A DNA stretch of 64,000 bases from positions 48,861 to 112,860 of the forward strand of contig JAKFWF010000014.1 in assembly GCA_021730785.1 (NCBI GenBank), read 5' to 3'. Both the position numbers and the translations under genes were made by a program. The notes beneath the pieces were generated by a model that did no database searches, had not been told where the DNA came from, and worked only from the letters and a program-made list of their open reading frames with translations. Source of the stretch: Hyphomicrobiaceae bacterium (lineage in GTDB: Bacteria > Pseudomonadota > Alphaproteobacteria > Rhizobiales > Hyphomicrobiaceae). Shown here one piece after another: positions 26,500 through 34,605 of this stretch (positions within the stretch are counted from its first letter, which is position 1; the number at the start of each line of letters is the position of its first letter).

Positions 26500-27450
26500 A
26501 TGGTAAATGGCGCTTCGGTTCACCAATCGAGGGATGCGCACTTGGCTGATCGACCACAAATCATCGCGATCGCGGGCGACATCGGCGGTGGCAAGAGCAC
26601 GGTCGGCAAGCTGCTCGCAGCGCAACTGGGGGTCGAGCTGATTTCTACCGGCGCGATCCAGCGCAGAATCGCAGCGTCTGAGGGCAAGACGAGCCTGGAA
26701 CTCAACAAGTCGGCGGAGGGCGATCCGACGGTCGACCGTCTGATTGACGATTTTCTCGTCAGCCTCAACGGCCGCGTGGATGCCCCCGTCGTCGAGTCGC
26801 GGATGGCGTGGCATTTCGTCAAGTCGGCGATGAAGGTCTATTTGTTCTGCCTGGCCGAGAAGGCTGCTGCCCGCATCTGGACCGAGCAGCGCCCCGACGA
26901 GGTCTATAGCAGTGTCGCCGACGCGCTCGACAAGACCATTCAGCGCCGTGCCAGTGAAGTGTCACGATTCAAGAAATCCTACGGCGTGACGATCGAGAAC
27001 ATCAGGAACTACGATATCGTCGTAGATACTACTTACATAACGCCGGCCGAAGTGACCACGATCGTGCGCAAGGGCCTGCTGTTCGATGGCCGCCCGCTGG
27101 CCTGGGTTTCGCCGCGCACCCTGGTGCCGACGCAGGGCATTGCATCGATCGATCAGAATGCCGTCGCCCAACTGGCGCGCGCCATGGCGGCCGGCAGCGC
27201 AACGCCGGTGCCGCCGATCAAGACGTACTTCGTCGATCGCAAATTCCATATTGCCGAAGGGCACGACGTGGTGGCGGCGGCATTCATGGCCGGCATCACA
27301 GCCGTGCCCGCCACCGTCGAAGGCGTGGACGATGAAATGTTGCCCGGCGGCACAACCGCGCGATTGCACGTTCGCGGAGCCGCGCACCCGGCCACGATCA
27401 GGGACTGGGAAAGGACCAATGCCTTCACCTATGATTTCGACGTGCTGTGA
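26500..27450 (+). CDS. CMP-kinase-like P-loop domain fused to a ParB/Srx-like domain
   Basis: 316 residues from the ATG. The first ~190 resemble a cytidylate-kinase-like nucleoside monophosphate kinase of the archaeal type: AIAGDIGGGKSTVGKLLA P-loop, LISTGAIQRRIAA, an LNKSAEGDPTVDRLID block, VVESRMAW, and RFKKSYGVTIENIRNYDIVVDTT. The last ~110 residues read as a ParB/Srx-type domain: WVSPRTLVPTQG, VPPIKTYFVDRKFHIAEGHDVVAAAFMAGITAVPATV. The ParB-type catalytic/nucleotide Arg after GH is replaced (GHDVV). I know no characterised protein with this architecture. Alternative starts are GTG 26473 (overlapping the previous stop) and TTG 26545, the latter with GAGGG before it and the domain-like N-terminus. 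Function unknown. Confidence 0.75.
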   Translation: MVNGASVHQSRDAHLADRPQIIAIAGDIGGGKSTVGKLLAAQLGVELISTGAIQRRIAASEGKTSLELNKSAEGDPTVDRLIDDFLVSLNGRVDAPVVESRMAWHFVKSAMKVYLFCLAEKAAARIWTEQRPDEVYSSVADALDKTIQRRASEVSRFKKSYGVTIENIRNYDIVVDTTYITPAEVTTIVRKGLLFDGRPLAWVSPRTLVPTQGIASIDQNAVAQLARAMAAGSATPVPPIKTYFVDRKFHIAEGHDVVAAAFMAGITAVPATVEGVDDEMLPGGTTARLHVRGAAHPATIRDWERTNAFTYDFDVL

Positions 27451-27506
27451 CCTGCTGGTACCGGCCGCGCCGAGTGGCGCTGCCTCGGCGAACCCGCCCG
27501 CCGCTC

Positions 27507-28406
27507 TCAAATGACGATTGCGCCTTTGGTCTTGGCCTCTTCCTCGGGCTCCACGTGGATCAGGATCTGGGCATCCTGGATCTGGGCGTGCAGCGCTGCC
27601 TCGATGCGGTCGCAGATGTCGTGGGCGTAGGCGACCGTCATGTGACCCGGCACCACCAGGTGGAACTCGATGAATGTCGCCGGTCCGGCCGTGCGGGTAC
27701 GCAGATCGTGCACCTGCAGCGCGCCGTCGGCGTTGGCTGCGATCGCGCGGCGGATGCCGGCCATGATCTCAGCCGTGGCGCTCTCGTCCATCAGGCCGCT
27801 GACGGAGGATGTGGTGATGCGCCAGCCGGTCCACAGGATATTGACGGCAACGATCGCCGCCAGCAGCGGATCGAGGATCGCCCATCCGGTCAGGGTGGCA
27901 AGGATCAGTCCGGCCAGCACGCCGAGCGACGTGATGACATCCGTCACCAGATGCCAGCCGTCGGCAGCGAGTGCCGGCGAGCGCAGGGCGCGGCCTTGGT
28001 TGATCAGCAGCCAGGCCCATCCGGCGTTGATCGCAGTTGCGGCACCGTTGACGACCATACCCAGCACCGGCAGGTCGAGCGCCCGGGGCGACTGCCAGGC
28101 AATCCAAGCCTGCTGCAGGATCAGCAGCGCGGCCAATACGACCAGCGCGCCTTCGAGGGCAACCGCCACATACTCGGCCTTGTGGTGACCGAAGGGGTGG
28201 TGTCGGTCGGGCGGACGGCGGGCGATGCTGATCGCGACCAGCGCCGCGACCGCGGTGATCACGTTGACCACGCTTTCGAGGGCGTCGGAATAGAGCGCGA
28301 CACTGCCCGTTATCAAGTAGGCCAGATACTTCACGGCCATCACCAGGCACGCGACCGCGATGCTGGCGGCGGCCAGTGATGTGACGGACTGTTTCGGCGC
28401 GGGCAC
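27507..28406 (-). CDS. Cation diffusion facilitator (CDF) transporter
   Basis: 299-residue inner-membrane metal/proton antiporter that exports Zn, Fe, Co, Mn or similar. Six transmembrane segments in the first ~200 residues; TM2 carries YSDALESVVN and TM5 HLVTDVITS (His/Asp, the transport site). An HHPFGHHKAEYV loop follows TM2. The C-terminal cytoplasmic domain (about residues 210-299, with VHDLRTRTAG and HLVVPGHMTVAYAHDI) is the metal-sensing dimer domain. Metal choice cannot be fixed, though the HD-type TM5 site is common for Zn/Fe. GTG start. Confidence 0.92.
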   Translation of the reverse strand: MPAPKQSVTSLAAASIAVACLVMAVKYLAYLITGSVALYSDALESVVNVITAVAALVAISIARRPPDRHHPFGHHKAEYVAVALEGALVVLAALLILQQAWIAWQSPRALDLPVLGMVVNGAATAINAGWAWLLINQGRALRSPALAADGWHLVTDVITSLGVLAGLILATLTGWAILDPLLAAIVAVNILWTGWRITTSSVSGLMDESATAEIMAGIRRAIAANADGALQVHDLRTRTAGPATFIEFHLVVPGHMTVAYAHDICDRIEAALHAQIQDAQILIHVEPEEEAKTKGAIVI

Positions 28407-28646
28407 GGCGCGAAGGACCTGTATGTCGGCCAGTTGGTGGAAGGCACGGGAGGAATACCGCCCTTGTGTAGCGCGCTTGGGACAGCAAGCAAGGGTTTGG
28501 CCGTCGGGCGCGCGATTCGGCGCTTTTCGTGCCGGCCGGCGCTCGTTTCCACAGCTATCGCCGGTACGCGCCTGCCCTTCAAGCGACGAATCTGATGTTC
28601 AGTTCTCACCGACTGCGGTGCGGCGTGACATTTGGAGACGCGCGAC

Positions 28647-29483
28647 ATGGCGAATTTCACGACGCACATTGCGGTCGGCACGGTGGTGAGCGGCGCGCTC
28701 GCAACCCTGACGCTTGCCGCTGACGTCATCGCGCCCGAGAATCTCGTGGCCGTGACCATGGCCGGCGTGCTCGGCAGTGTACTGCCCGACATCGACTTGA
28801 AGGACAGCCGGCCGGCGCAGGCGATGTTCGGCGGTCTTGCGGTCTTCCTGTCGTTCATCGTGCTGTTCACGGTCGCCTACCAATTTTCGATCGCGGAAAT
28901 GTGGCTCATCTGGCTCGGCACGTTGCTCGGCGTGCGTTACGGCGGGCAATTCGTCTTTCACCGCTTTTCCTACCACCGCGGCATCTGGCACTCGATCCTC
29001 GCCGGCGTGTTCTTCTGGTTCCTCACTGCCGTCGTCTTCAAGTACGGGCTCGGCCGTCATGAGGGCGTCGCCTGGCTCGCCGGCGGATTCCTGTTCATGG
29101 GCTACATGACCCACCTGATCCTCGATGAGATCTATAGCGTCGACGTGTTCGATGCCCGCGTGAAGGCGTCGTTCGGTACGGCGCTGAAACTATTCGATCG
29201 CAAACACTTGGGTGACACGGCGGTGATCGCGCTTGCGACGGTCGCGGCGTTCGTGTTCACCCCACCGGCGCGGACATTCGTCGAGGGAATTTCGTCGCGC
29301 AACATGTGGACCAGTTTGCAGCAGAAGCTGCTGCCGCGGGACCACAACTGGTTCCGGGTGATCAATCTGGCTGCCGAGCCGGGCACCACGGACAGCGCCC
29401 GGTCCGCAGCTGGAGCGGCGCAGGTACTACCACCGACCTCGCCGATCACCACGGGAGCGCTGCCACCATCGCCGCCGAAGTAG
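28647..29483 (+). CDS. Integral membrane metal-dependent hydrolase (YdjM/DUF457-like)
   Basis: 278 residues. A short N-terminus (MANFTTHIAVGTVVSGAL) with a His, then GSVLPDIDLKDSRPAQ with conserved acids, VFHRFSYHRGIWHSILA with several His, and GYMTHLILDEIYSVDVF form the putative metal site of the YdjM/LexA-regulated inner-membrane family. Four or five transmembrane segments, then a low-complexity Pro/Ala tail facing the cytoplasm or periplasm. Biological role not known. GGAGA precedes the ATG at 28647. Its upstream region is shared with the divergent CDF gene. Confidence 0.82.
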   Translation: MANFTTHIAVGTVVSGALATLTLAADVIAPENLVAVTMAGVLGSVLPDIDLKDSRPAQAMFGGLAVFLSFIVLFTVAYQFSIAEMWLIWLGTLLGVRYGGQFVFHRFSYHRGIWHSILAGVFFWFLTAVVFKYGLGRHEGVAWLAGGFLFMGYMTHLILDEIYSVDVFDARVKASFGTALKLFDRKHLGDTAVIALATVAAFVFTPPARTFVEGISSRNMWTSLQQKLLPRDHNWFRVINLAAEPGTTDSARSAAGAAQVLPPTSPITTGALPPSPPK

Positions 29484-29565
29484 CGACGCACGTAACGAGG
29501 GAAGTAGTCGCAATCGCCACCTCCTGCTACGCTTCTGCCAAGGCGCAGTGTGGGGGAGTTCAGGC

Positions 29566-31011
29566 GTGGACGATTTGATCGCGATCCCGGTTTGGGCCCT
29601 GGGCCTGATCGGCATGTTTGCGGCGATCGCCATTACCGATCGCATCATCCTGCCACTCGCCCGGGCCTACCTCGCCATGCGGCGCGAGCGTGCGGTCGAG
29701 GCGTTGAACAACAAGCTGGCGCTGCCGATCGCCCCGTTCAAGCTCGCGCGGCGGCGGGCACTCATCTCGCAACTGATGCTCGATCCGGCGGTCCAGTCTG
29801 CCATCCTGGAGCAAGCGCAGCAGTCCGGTGAGCCGGTCCGCAAGGTCGAGCGGCGGGCCGAGCGCTATGCCCGCGAAATCATCCCAGCATTCAGCGCCAC
29901 CCTCTATTTCCATGTCGGCACGCGCATGGCGCGCAGTCTGTCGACCGCGCTCTACCGGGTGCGGGTCGGCGCCAGCGACGTCCAGACCTTGCAGGACATA
30001 TCCCCCGGCTCGGCCGTGGTGTTCGTGATCAACCACCGCTCGAACATGGACTATGTGCTGGTGACCTACCTCGCCGCGCGCAGTTCGGCCTTGAGCTATG
30101 CCGTCGGCGAGTGGGCCCGGCTGCCGGGCCTCGCGACGCTGATCCGCTCAATGGGTGCTTACTTCATCCGGCGCGGCAGCGGCAACGTGCTGTATCGGCG
30201 GGTACTTGCCCGCTACGTCCACATCGCCACGGCGTCGGGTGTGACCCAGGCGATTTTCCCCGAAGGCGGGCTGTCGCGCGACGGACGCCTGCAGCCTGCC
30301 CGCCTCGGGTTGCTCAACTACATGGTCGCTGATTTCGATCCGGGCGGCCCGCGCGACATCGTGTTCGTGCCGGTCGGTCTCAATTATGATCGCGTGCTCG
30401 AAGATCGGGTTCTGCTGGGCGCCGCATCCGATGTGGAGGCCGGGTTGCGTCCGCGCTTTGCCTTTCGGCTGACGGCGTTTGCCGGATTTGTTGGCCGCAT
30501 GATCACCGCGCGGCTGCTGGGCCGCTGGTATCGCAACGGTTATGCCTGCGTCAGTTTCGGCGCGCCGCTGTCGTTGCGACGGTATGTGACCGAGCGGCAG
30601 CTGGATTTTCGCACGCAGGCCGAGGCACAGCGCAATCTGGCGATTGCAGCCCTCGGGGACACCCTGATGGAAGGAGTTGGGCGCGCCATACCGGCCTTGC
30701 CCGTCGGCCTCGTCGCCACCGCCCTGCTGAGGGCCGGCGCGCAACCGATCTCGACCCTAGAATTGAAGCTCGCCGTGGCGCGCCTCATGGCGGACTTGCG
30801 GCAGATGGGCGGGCAGGTCTTTGTGCCACGGGCGGATGAGGAATATGCGGTCGATGTCGGTCTGCGTCTGCTCGTCCTGCGCCGGCTCGTGATCGATACC
30901 GATGGCATTGTGCAGATCGCGCCGGGGCAGGACGCCGTTTTGCGCTACTATGCGAACGCGACCGCGCACTTGACCACTGTAGCTCAGCCGTCCGTCACCC
31001 AGGCTGCATGA
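29566..31011 (+). CDS. PlsB-like glycerol-3-phosphate acyltransferase
   Basis: 481-residue membrane-associated acyltransferase of the PlsC/LPLAT superfamily. A single N-terminal transmembrane helix (IPVWALGLIGMFAAIAIT) is followed by a basic region. The catalytic motif I is NHRSNMDYVL with H157 and D162, then GAYFIRRGSG (motif II) and FPEGGLSRDGRL (motif III), as in PlsB GPATs. It is shorter than E. coli PlsB (about 800 residues) and lacks its N-terminal domain. Phospholipid first-acylation is the likely role. GTG 29566 follows GGGGGAG; its end overlaps the convergent TetR gene by 17 bases. Confidence 0.82.
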   Translation: MDDLIAIPVWALGLIGMFAAIAITDRIILPLARAYLAMRRERAVEALNNKLALPIAPFKLARRRALISQLMLDPAVQSAILEQAQQSGEPVRKVERRAERYAREIIPAFSATLYFHVGTRMARSLSTALYRVRVGASDVQTLQDISPGSAVVFVINHRSNMDYVLVTYLAARSSALSYAVGEWARLPGLATLIRSMGAYFIRRGSGNVLYRRVLARYVHIATASGVTQAIFPEGGLSRDGRLQPARLGLLNYMVADFDPGGPRDIVFVPVGLNYDRVLEDRVLLGAASDVEAGLRPRFAFRLTAFAGFVGRMITARLLGRWYRNGYACVSFGAPLSLRRYVTERQLDFRTQAEAQRNLAIAALGDTLMEGVGRAIPALPVGLVATALLRAGAQPISTLELKLAVARLMADLRQMGGQVFVPRADEEYAVDVGLRLLVLRRLVIDTDGIVQIAPGQDAVLRYYANATAHLTTVAQPSVTQAA

Positions 31012-31612
31012 CAAGGCGGTGGCGAAGGCCCGCGATATAGTTCTGCACCAGATCGTCCATCAGCGCCTGGGCGCTTTCCATGGTGACGTTGGACAGCTTG
31101 TCGGTCGTTGCAAGCGACGTAATGCCGTGCACGCTGGCCCACAGCACGCGTGCCGAGCGGGCGATGGCCGCATCTTCGGCGCCAGGCATGATTGGGCGCA
31201 GCACGCGCTCCACCCGCAGCATCAGCGCATCGAGTTTTGCCTGATACCAGTCGGGCACCGGTGTCGACGGAGGCAAATGGTGCTCGAACAGGACGTTCCA
31301 CAACCGCGGCCGCTCGGTGGTGAAGTTCAAGTATTCATGGGCGAGCCGCAGCACGCGTGCTTCGCCCCGGATGTCGGCTTGGATCTTTGACAGCCGCGAG
31401 TCGAGATCGTCGAGCAGGCGGGCTTCGATCTGCAACACGAGGTCGTCGAGGTTGTGAAAGATATTGTAGATGGTGCCCGGCGAATAGCCGACGGCGCGCG
31501 CGATTTCGCGTGCCGACAGGCCAGAAAGACCGTCTTTGGCGATGATGCCTTCGCTCGCTTCGATGATCAGAGACTTGAGGGCCTCGGGTGTATGTTCTGA
31601 GCGTCGGCCCAT
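30995..31612 (-). CDS. TetR/AcrR-family regulator
   Basis: 205-residue repressor. An N-terminal helix-turn-helix (SAREIARAVGYSPGTIYNIFHNLDDL, residues about 34-59) is followed by a WHG-type effector domain with an ARVLWASVHGITSLAT segment. It probably controls itself and a nearby gene, perhaps the acyltransferase it overlaps tail-to-tail. Its own promoter region carries a perfect inverted repeat. AAGGTAAG precedes the ATG at 31612. Confidence 0.9.
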   Translation of the reverse strand: MGRRSEHTPEALKSLIIEASEGIIAKDGLSGLSAREIARAVGYSPGTIYNIFHNLDDLVLQIEARLLDDLDSRLSKIQADIRGEARVLRLAHEYLNFTTERPRLWNVLFEHHLPPSTPVPDWYQAKLDALMLRVERVLRPIMPGAEDAAIARSARVLWASVHGITSLATTDKLSNVTMESAQALMDDLVQNYIAGLRHRLVMQPG

Positions 31613-31640
31613 GCTTACCTTCGTCGATCGCCGCACCATA

Positions 31641-31679
31641 GTTCAGCGAACGTTATATAAAGGTGGGACGCGGATGCAA
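31641..31679 (-). promoter_or_regulatory. TetR promoter with operator-like repeat
   Basis: Read on the minus strand: TTGCAT (31679-31674), 16 bases, TATAAC (31657-31652), then GTTC-GCT-GAAC (31651-31641), a perfect 4-3-4 inverted repeat at the expected start point. This is the arrangement of an autorepressed TetR gene: the repressor would sit on the repeat and block its own promoter. Elements were read by eye. Confidence 0.5.
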
Positions 31680-31726
31680 TCGGTTGCAGGTGGTGCTTTT
31701 CGGCACAATAGTTTCATGGAAACGAC

Positions 31727-31756
31727 AAGCCCCCGGGCCAGGCGACCTGGGGGCTT
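31727..31756 (-). terminator. Terminator of the TadE/TadG operon
   Basis: An AAGCCCCC / GGGGGCTT stem with a short interrupted upper stem lies 28 bases beyond the stop codon of the last minus-strand pilus gene, followed by a T-containing run on that strand. Confidence 0.6.
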
Positions 31757-31784
31757 GAACGCAAAAAGCGGCAGGATCAGAGCT

Positions 31785-32387
31785 TCAAGACACGGTGCAA
31801 ATCGGATTGGTATTCAACTGGATCATGCTCGAAATGCGCGGCTTCAGGAAGAACTTGTCCCGCAGAGTGGTTATGCCTGGCAAGTAGAAGGCGAACACCA
31901 ACGGGGTGTAGTCGTAAGCCACTTCAGACACGACCACGCTGCCGCCCCGGTCGACGATGCCGGCGGGCAAAGTATAGGTTTGGCCCTGGGCATAGGTGGC
32001 AGCGCCACCCTGGAAGCTGTGAGACCAGCATACTTTCGTGTTGTTGATATTAGTTGCGTTCGCGCCGACACTTGTAATTGTAATTTTCAGCGGCGCGGTA
32101 TCATAGGGTTGCATCAAGGCGCGGGCGACATCCGTCACGTTGTTGAGTTGTGCCGTCGTGATCGCGCTTTCGCGAGCCACGAGATCTGCCGTCGAACTGG
32201 CGATCTGCGTGATGCGGCGATCGACGGTGATGGCCTGGCTGAGTTCGACCGCTCCAACGAACAGCGAGACCATGATCGGCACTAGAAGCGCGAACTCAAC
32301 CGCCGCAACGCCCCGTTCATCGCGGTGAAACCGTTGTGCGAGCCGGCGTCTCGCGGCATCCAGAGTTCGGATGAGGGCGGGGATCAT
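31785..32387 (-). CDS. TadE/TadG-family pseudopilin
   Basis: 200 residues: a short basic cytoplasmic N-terminus, then the TadE motif RGVAAVEFALLVPIMVSLFVGAVELSQ (residues about 25-51), where a Glu follows the transmembrane start as in type IVb pilin-like proteins, and a periplasmic domain ending in a Cys. It is probably processed by the CpaA peptidase and forms part of the Tad pilus base. It lacks the von Willebrand domain of full TadG, so a minor pseudopilin role is the best call. GGAGA precedes ATG 32387. Second gene of the operon with the TadE gene upstream (58 bases). Confidence 0.85.
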   Translation of the reverse strand: MIPALIRTLDAARRRLAQRFHRDERGVAAVEFALLVPIMVSLFVGAVELSQAITVDRRITQIASSTADLVARESAITTAQLNNVTDVARALMQPYDTAPLKITITSVGANATNINNTKVCWSHSFQGGAATYAQGQTYTLPAGIVDRGGSVVVSEVAYDYTPLVFAFYLPGITTLRDKFFLKPRISSMIQLNTNPICTVS

Positions 32388-32445
32388 GATGATGTCTCCG
32401 ATTTCTTTGTCATGCAGGGCATAGGGCTGTGGTACCGGCACTCAT

Positions 32446-33033
32446 TTATTTGCCGGGGGCTGTTGTCACAAAGGGTTCCGTCTTGAATGTCGTCGCCGCC
32501 TGGATCAGCGCCGAGCCGTCGGCAAACGTGCCTAGTTTAATGAAGGGGATATCGCCGGCCAGGCTCCACTTCAGGCAGGTCGTCACCAGCACGATCTGGC
32601 TCGCTGTTCCCGGCGCGTAGAGCTGGCTCGCCGGCGGCACCAGCGCACCACCCCCGTCGAGGCAGGCCGGTGTCGTGATCGCCTGGCCGACATTGAAGCT
32701 CTGCACGTTGACGCGCAGCTTTCCATCGCAATCGGTGGAGACCGGTAGCCTGCTGCAGACATCGGCCTTGAACTGATCTCTGGTCAGCCCGGCGGTTTGT
32801 GCTTCGCCCGTGCGAATGGGGCGGGCCGCTTGTTCGACGGCATTTTCCAAGGAAAACGTCGTGAAAAAGAACAGCCCGACACCGAGAATGCCAAATAGCA
32901 TCATCAAAAATGGCAATCCTACCAGTGCGAATTCGACTGCTGTAGCGCCGCTGTCGTCACGACCGGTGGCGGCGATCTGGCGCCGGATCCGGGCCTGGGC
33001 CTGTCGTAATGCGATCGCGAAATTGTGCATCAT
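32446..33033 (-). CDS. TadE/TadG-family pseudopilin
   Basis: 195 residues. SGATAVEFALVGLPFLMMLFGILGVGLFF (about residues 27-55) is the TadE transmembrane segment with the pilin-type Glu, after an Arg-rich cytoplasmic start. The periplasmic part has four cysteines (VCSRL, TDCDG, PACLD, TTCLKW), suggesting two disulfides. Presumed substrate of the Tad prepilin peptidase and minor component of the pilus. Two adjacent ATGs give the same start. A perfect CtrA-type box lies about 105 bases upstream. Confidence 0.87.
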   Translation of the reverse strand: MMHNFAIALRQAQARIRRQIAATGRDDSGATAVEFALVGLPFLMMLFGILGVGLFFFTTFSLENAVEQAARPIRTGEAQTAGLTRDQFKADVCSRLPVSTDCDGKLRVNVQSFNVGQAITTPACLDGGGALVPPASQLYAPGTASQIVLVTTCLKWSLAGDIPFIKLGTFADGSALIQAATTFKTEPFVTTAPGK

Positions 33034-33136
33034 GGAACGCGTACCTCGAGCCAGCTGGGTTTCGATGAACCTGTCGGCTTAGGAAACGCTAAAAATGTAA
33101 ATGACTTGTTTACTTCCCAGTGTGACTGCAGTGATG

Positions 33137-33153
33137 GTTAAGGGCGCCTTAAC
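33137..33153. promoter_or_regulatory. Perfect CtrA box
   Basis: GTTAAGGGCGCCTTAAC: TTAA, seven bases, TTAAC, the consensus for the cell-cycle regulator CtrA, and here also an almost complete palindrome so that it reads as a site on both strands. It is in the 262-base gap between the pilus N-domain gene and the TadE/TadG operon, on the promoter side of the latter. Confidence 0.6.
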
Positions 33154-33295
33154 GCAAAGTCTGCGATTGAACGTGCTGCCGACGGACTGTGTTATCGGCG
33201 GCGTCGATGTCGGCGCCGTGCCCCGGTACAGATTGGGCACGGCGATCATGATTGCCAAGTCGATCTATGGCGGCAGGTGACGCGTCGACGCAAGA

Positions 33296-33811
33296 TCACT
33301 GCCCGCCGGAGGACGTCTGCTCGGCGCCACCTTCGACAGACTTCAACTTGCGATCGGTGCTTGTTGCCACGCTCGAGAAGTAGGTTGGGTCGTCGCCGAT
33401 CGTGATCGTGGGGTTGCATTGCGGCGAGCAGCTGTAGCTTTCGCGCTTGCCCGCCTTCTGCAGGTTGACGATGCGAACGTCGTCGCGCTGCACCATCACG
33501 CGCTGGTCCTGGATGATATTGCGATCAGCATCGAGCGAGATGATGTTGGTGATGCCGAAAGATTTCCCGGTGACGACCAGCAGATTGCCACCCTGTACCG
33601 ACACGTCGGCGATGGTTGGATTGCCGATGATCACTTCGGCCGCCGGGCGCGGCAAGCGGAGCAATTGCGACTGGTCATACTTGACGATCAGATCTTCCGC
33701 CTTTGCGACGGGTGCCTTCAACATCACGGCGGTGATCGCGGCGGATGCCGTCAGGAAGGCCGCAAGGGGGCTGGACAGACTGCGTTGGGGCAGAACAAGG
33801 CGAGCTGGCAT
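33296..33811 (-). CDS. Stand-alone pilus secretin N-terminal-domain protein
   Basis: 171 residues. Export signal in the first ~38 residues (basic start, hydrophobic AAITAVMLKAPVAKA). The main body (DLIVKYDQSQLLRLPRPAAEVIIGNPTIADVSV, then GKSFGITNIISLDADRNII) is the pilus-assembly N-terminal domain that also opens the CpaC secretin in this window. No secretin barrel follows; instead there is a short tail with CSPQC. Such free N-domain proteins occur beside Tad loci in several alphaproteobacteria and may dock on the secretin. Divergent from the Flp array. Confidence 0.85.
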   Translation of the reverse strand: MPARLVLPQRSLSSPLAAFLTASAAITAVMLKAPVAKAEDLIVKYDQSQLLRLPRPAAEVIIGNPTIADVSVQGGNLLVVTGKSFGITNIISLDADRNIIQDQRVMVQRDDVRIVNLQKAGKRESYSCSPQCNPTITIGDDPTYFSSVATSTDRKLKSVEGGAEQTSSGGQ

Positions 33812-34434
33812 GGCGGTCGGTATCCTCCGGCGTTCGGGCTATACCTCCGATATGACCTGCAAGAAGTGAAGGAACTGCAAACGCGTGCGCAGTTTTGAGC
33901 CGGCATCGAGGTTTGGCGCCGTGTGCATAGCCACACGTGCTGATTTAGCAGCCAAGGTGACGTTCGCGACAGCAGTGAAAAGCCCAGAACTTGGCTAGCG
34001 AGGTGTTAAAGCTGCTAGTCATGCAGATGTCGTGGATGTCAAAGCACCGACCGTGCGGGGTCAAAAGGACTGGTGATTGGTTTTGGATGACGAGTGGGCG
34101 AAAATACTACGAGTATAAACTGTTGAAATCTGAAGTATTCATAAGAATTTTCGATTTATTAAGTAGGATTCATTGAAAATATTGAGCGGTTGAGATGAGA
34201 AGTACATGTGTTTCGGTGTAAAAATTCCACGACACTGCAGTCGAGGTTGGCGTTTATTGGTTCTGCGGGCGGATTGGGCGTCAAATATTACTGTACGTTA
34301 AGACGTCGCGATCTTGGCGTAACCTGATCTTAAGAGCTGGCCGCTATCTTCGCAATTGTTCGGACGGCAAGGCATAAAGCCGCTGGACGGGAGCGCTCCG
34401 GCGCAGTCAGTCAACCAGTTGGGAGTACACAATC
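33812..34434. other. Long AT-richer region before the pilin array
   Basis: 623 bases between divergent pilus genes. Bases about 34080-34330 are distinctly AT-rich. A short frame at 33991-34176 has no family look. The right part holds the promoter of the first pilin (near-CtrA site and -10). Otherwise nothing recognised. Confidence 0.5.
34319..34350 (+). promoter_or_regulatory. Promoter of the first Flp pilin with near-CtrA box
   Basis: GTAA-N7-TTAA at 34319-34333 is TTAA-N7-TTAC on the other strand, one base from the CtrA consensus. TATCTT at 34345-34350 is a possible -10, and the box overlaps the place where its -35 would be. The leader to the ATG would be about 80 bases. Weaker than the box at 33137. 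Confidence 0.4.
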
Positions 34435-34605
34435 ATGACGAACCTCTTCGCCCGTTTCGTTAAGTGCGAGTCTGGTGCAACCGCTATCGAGTACGGCCTG
34501 ATCGCCTCGCTCATCGGCGTCGCCATCATCGCCGCAGTCGGCACCCTGGGCAACCAGATCGGCTCGACCATGAATAAGGCCGCTACCGAAATGGCCAAGA
34601 AGTAA
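34435..34605 (+). CDS. Flp/Fap-type IVb pilin (copy 1)
   Basis: 56-residue major pilin subunit precursor. Basic leader (MTNLFARFVKCESG), processed before the ATAIEYGLIASLIGVAIIAAV hydrophobic helix by the CpaA peptidase; the Glu five residues into the mature protein and the Tyr after it are the type IVb signature. Short polar C-terminus with GNQIGSTMNKAATEMAKK. GGGAG lies before the ATG. Followed by its own strong terminator. Too short to be found by a 60-residue cutoff; called by eye from the reading frame. Confidence 0.93.
   Translation: MTNLFARFVKCESGATAIEYGLIASLIGVAIIAAVGTLGNQIGSTMNKAATEMAKK

Noticed and set aside
33991..34176. 61-codon frame in the AT-rich gap before the pilins
   Set aside because: No ribosome site, no family look, and it lies in regulatory DNA.
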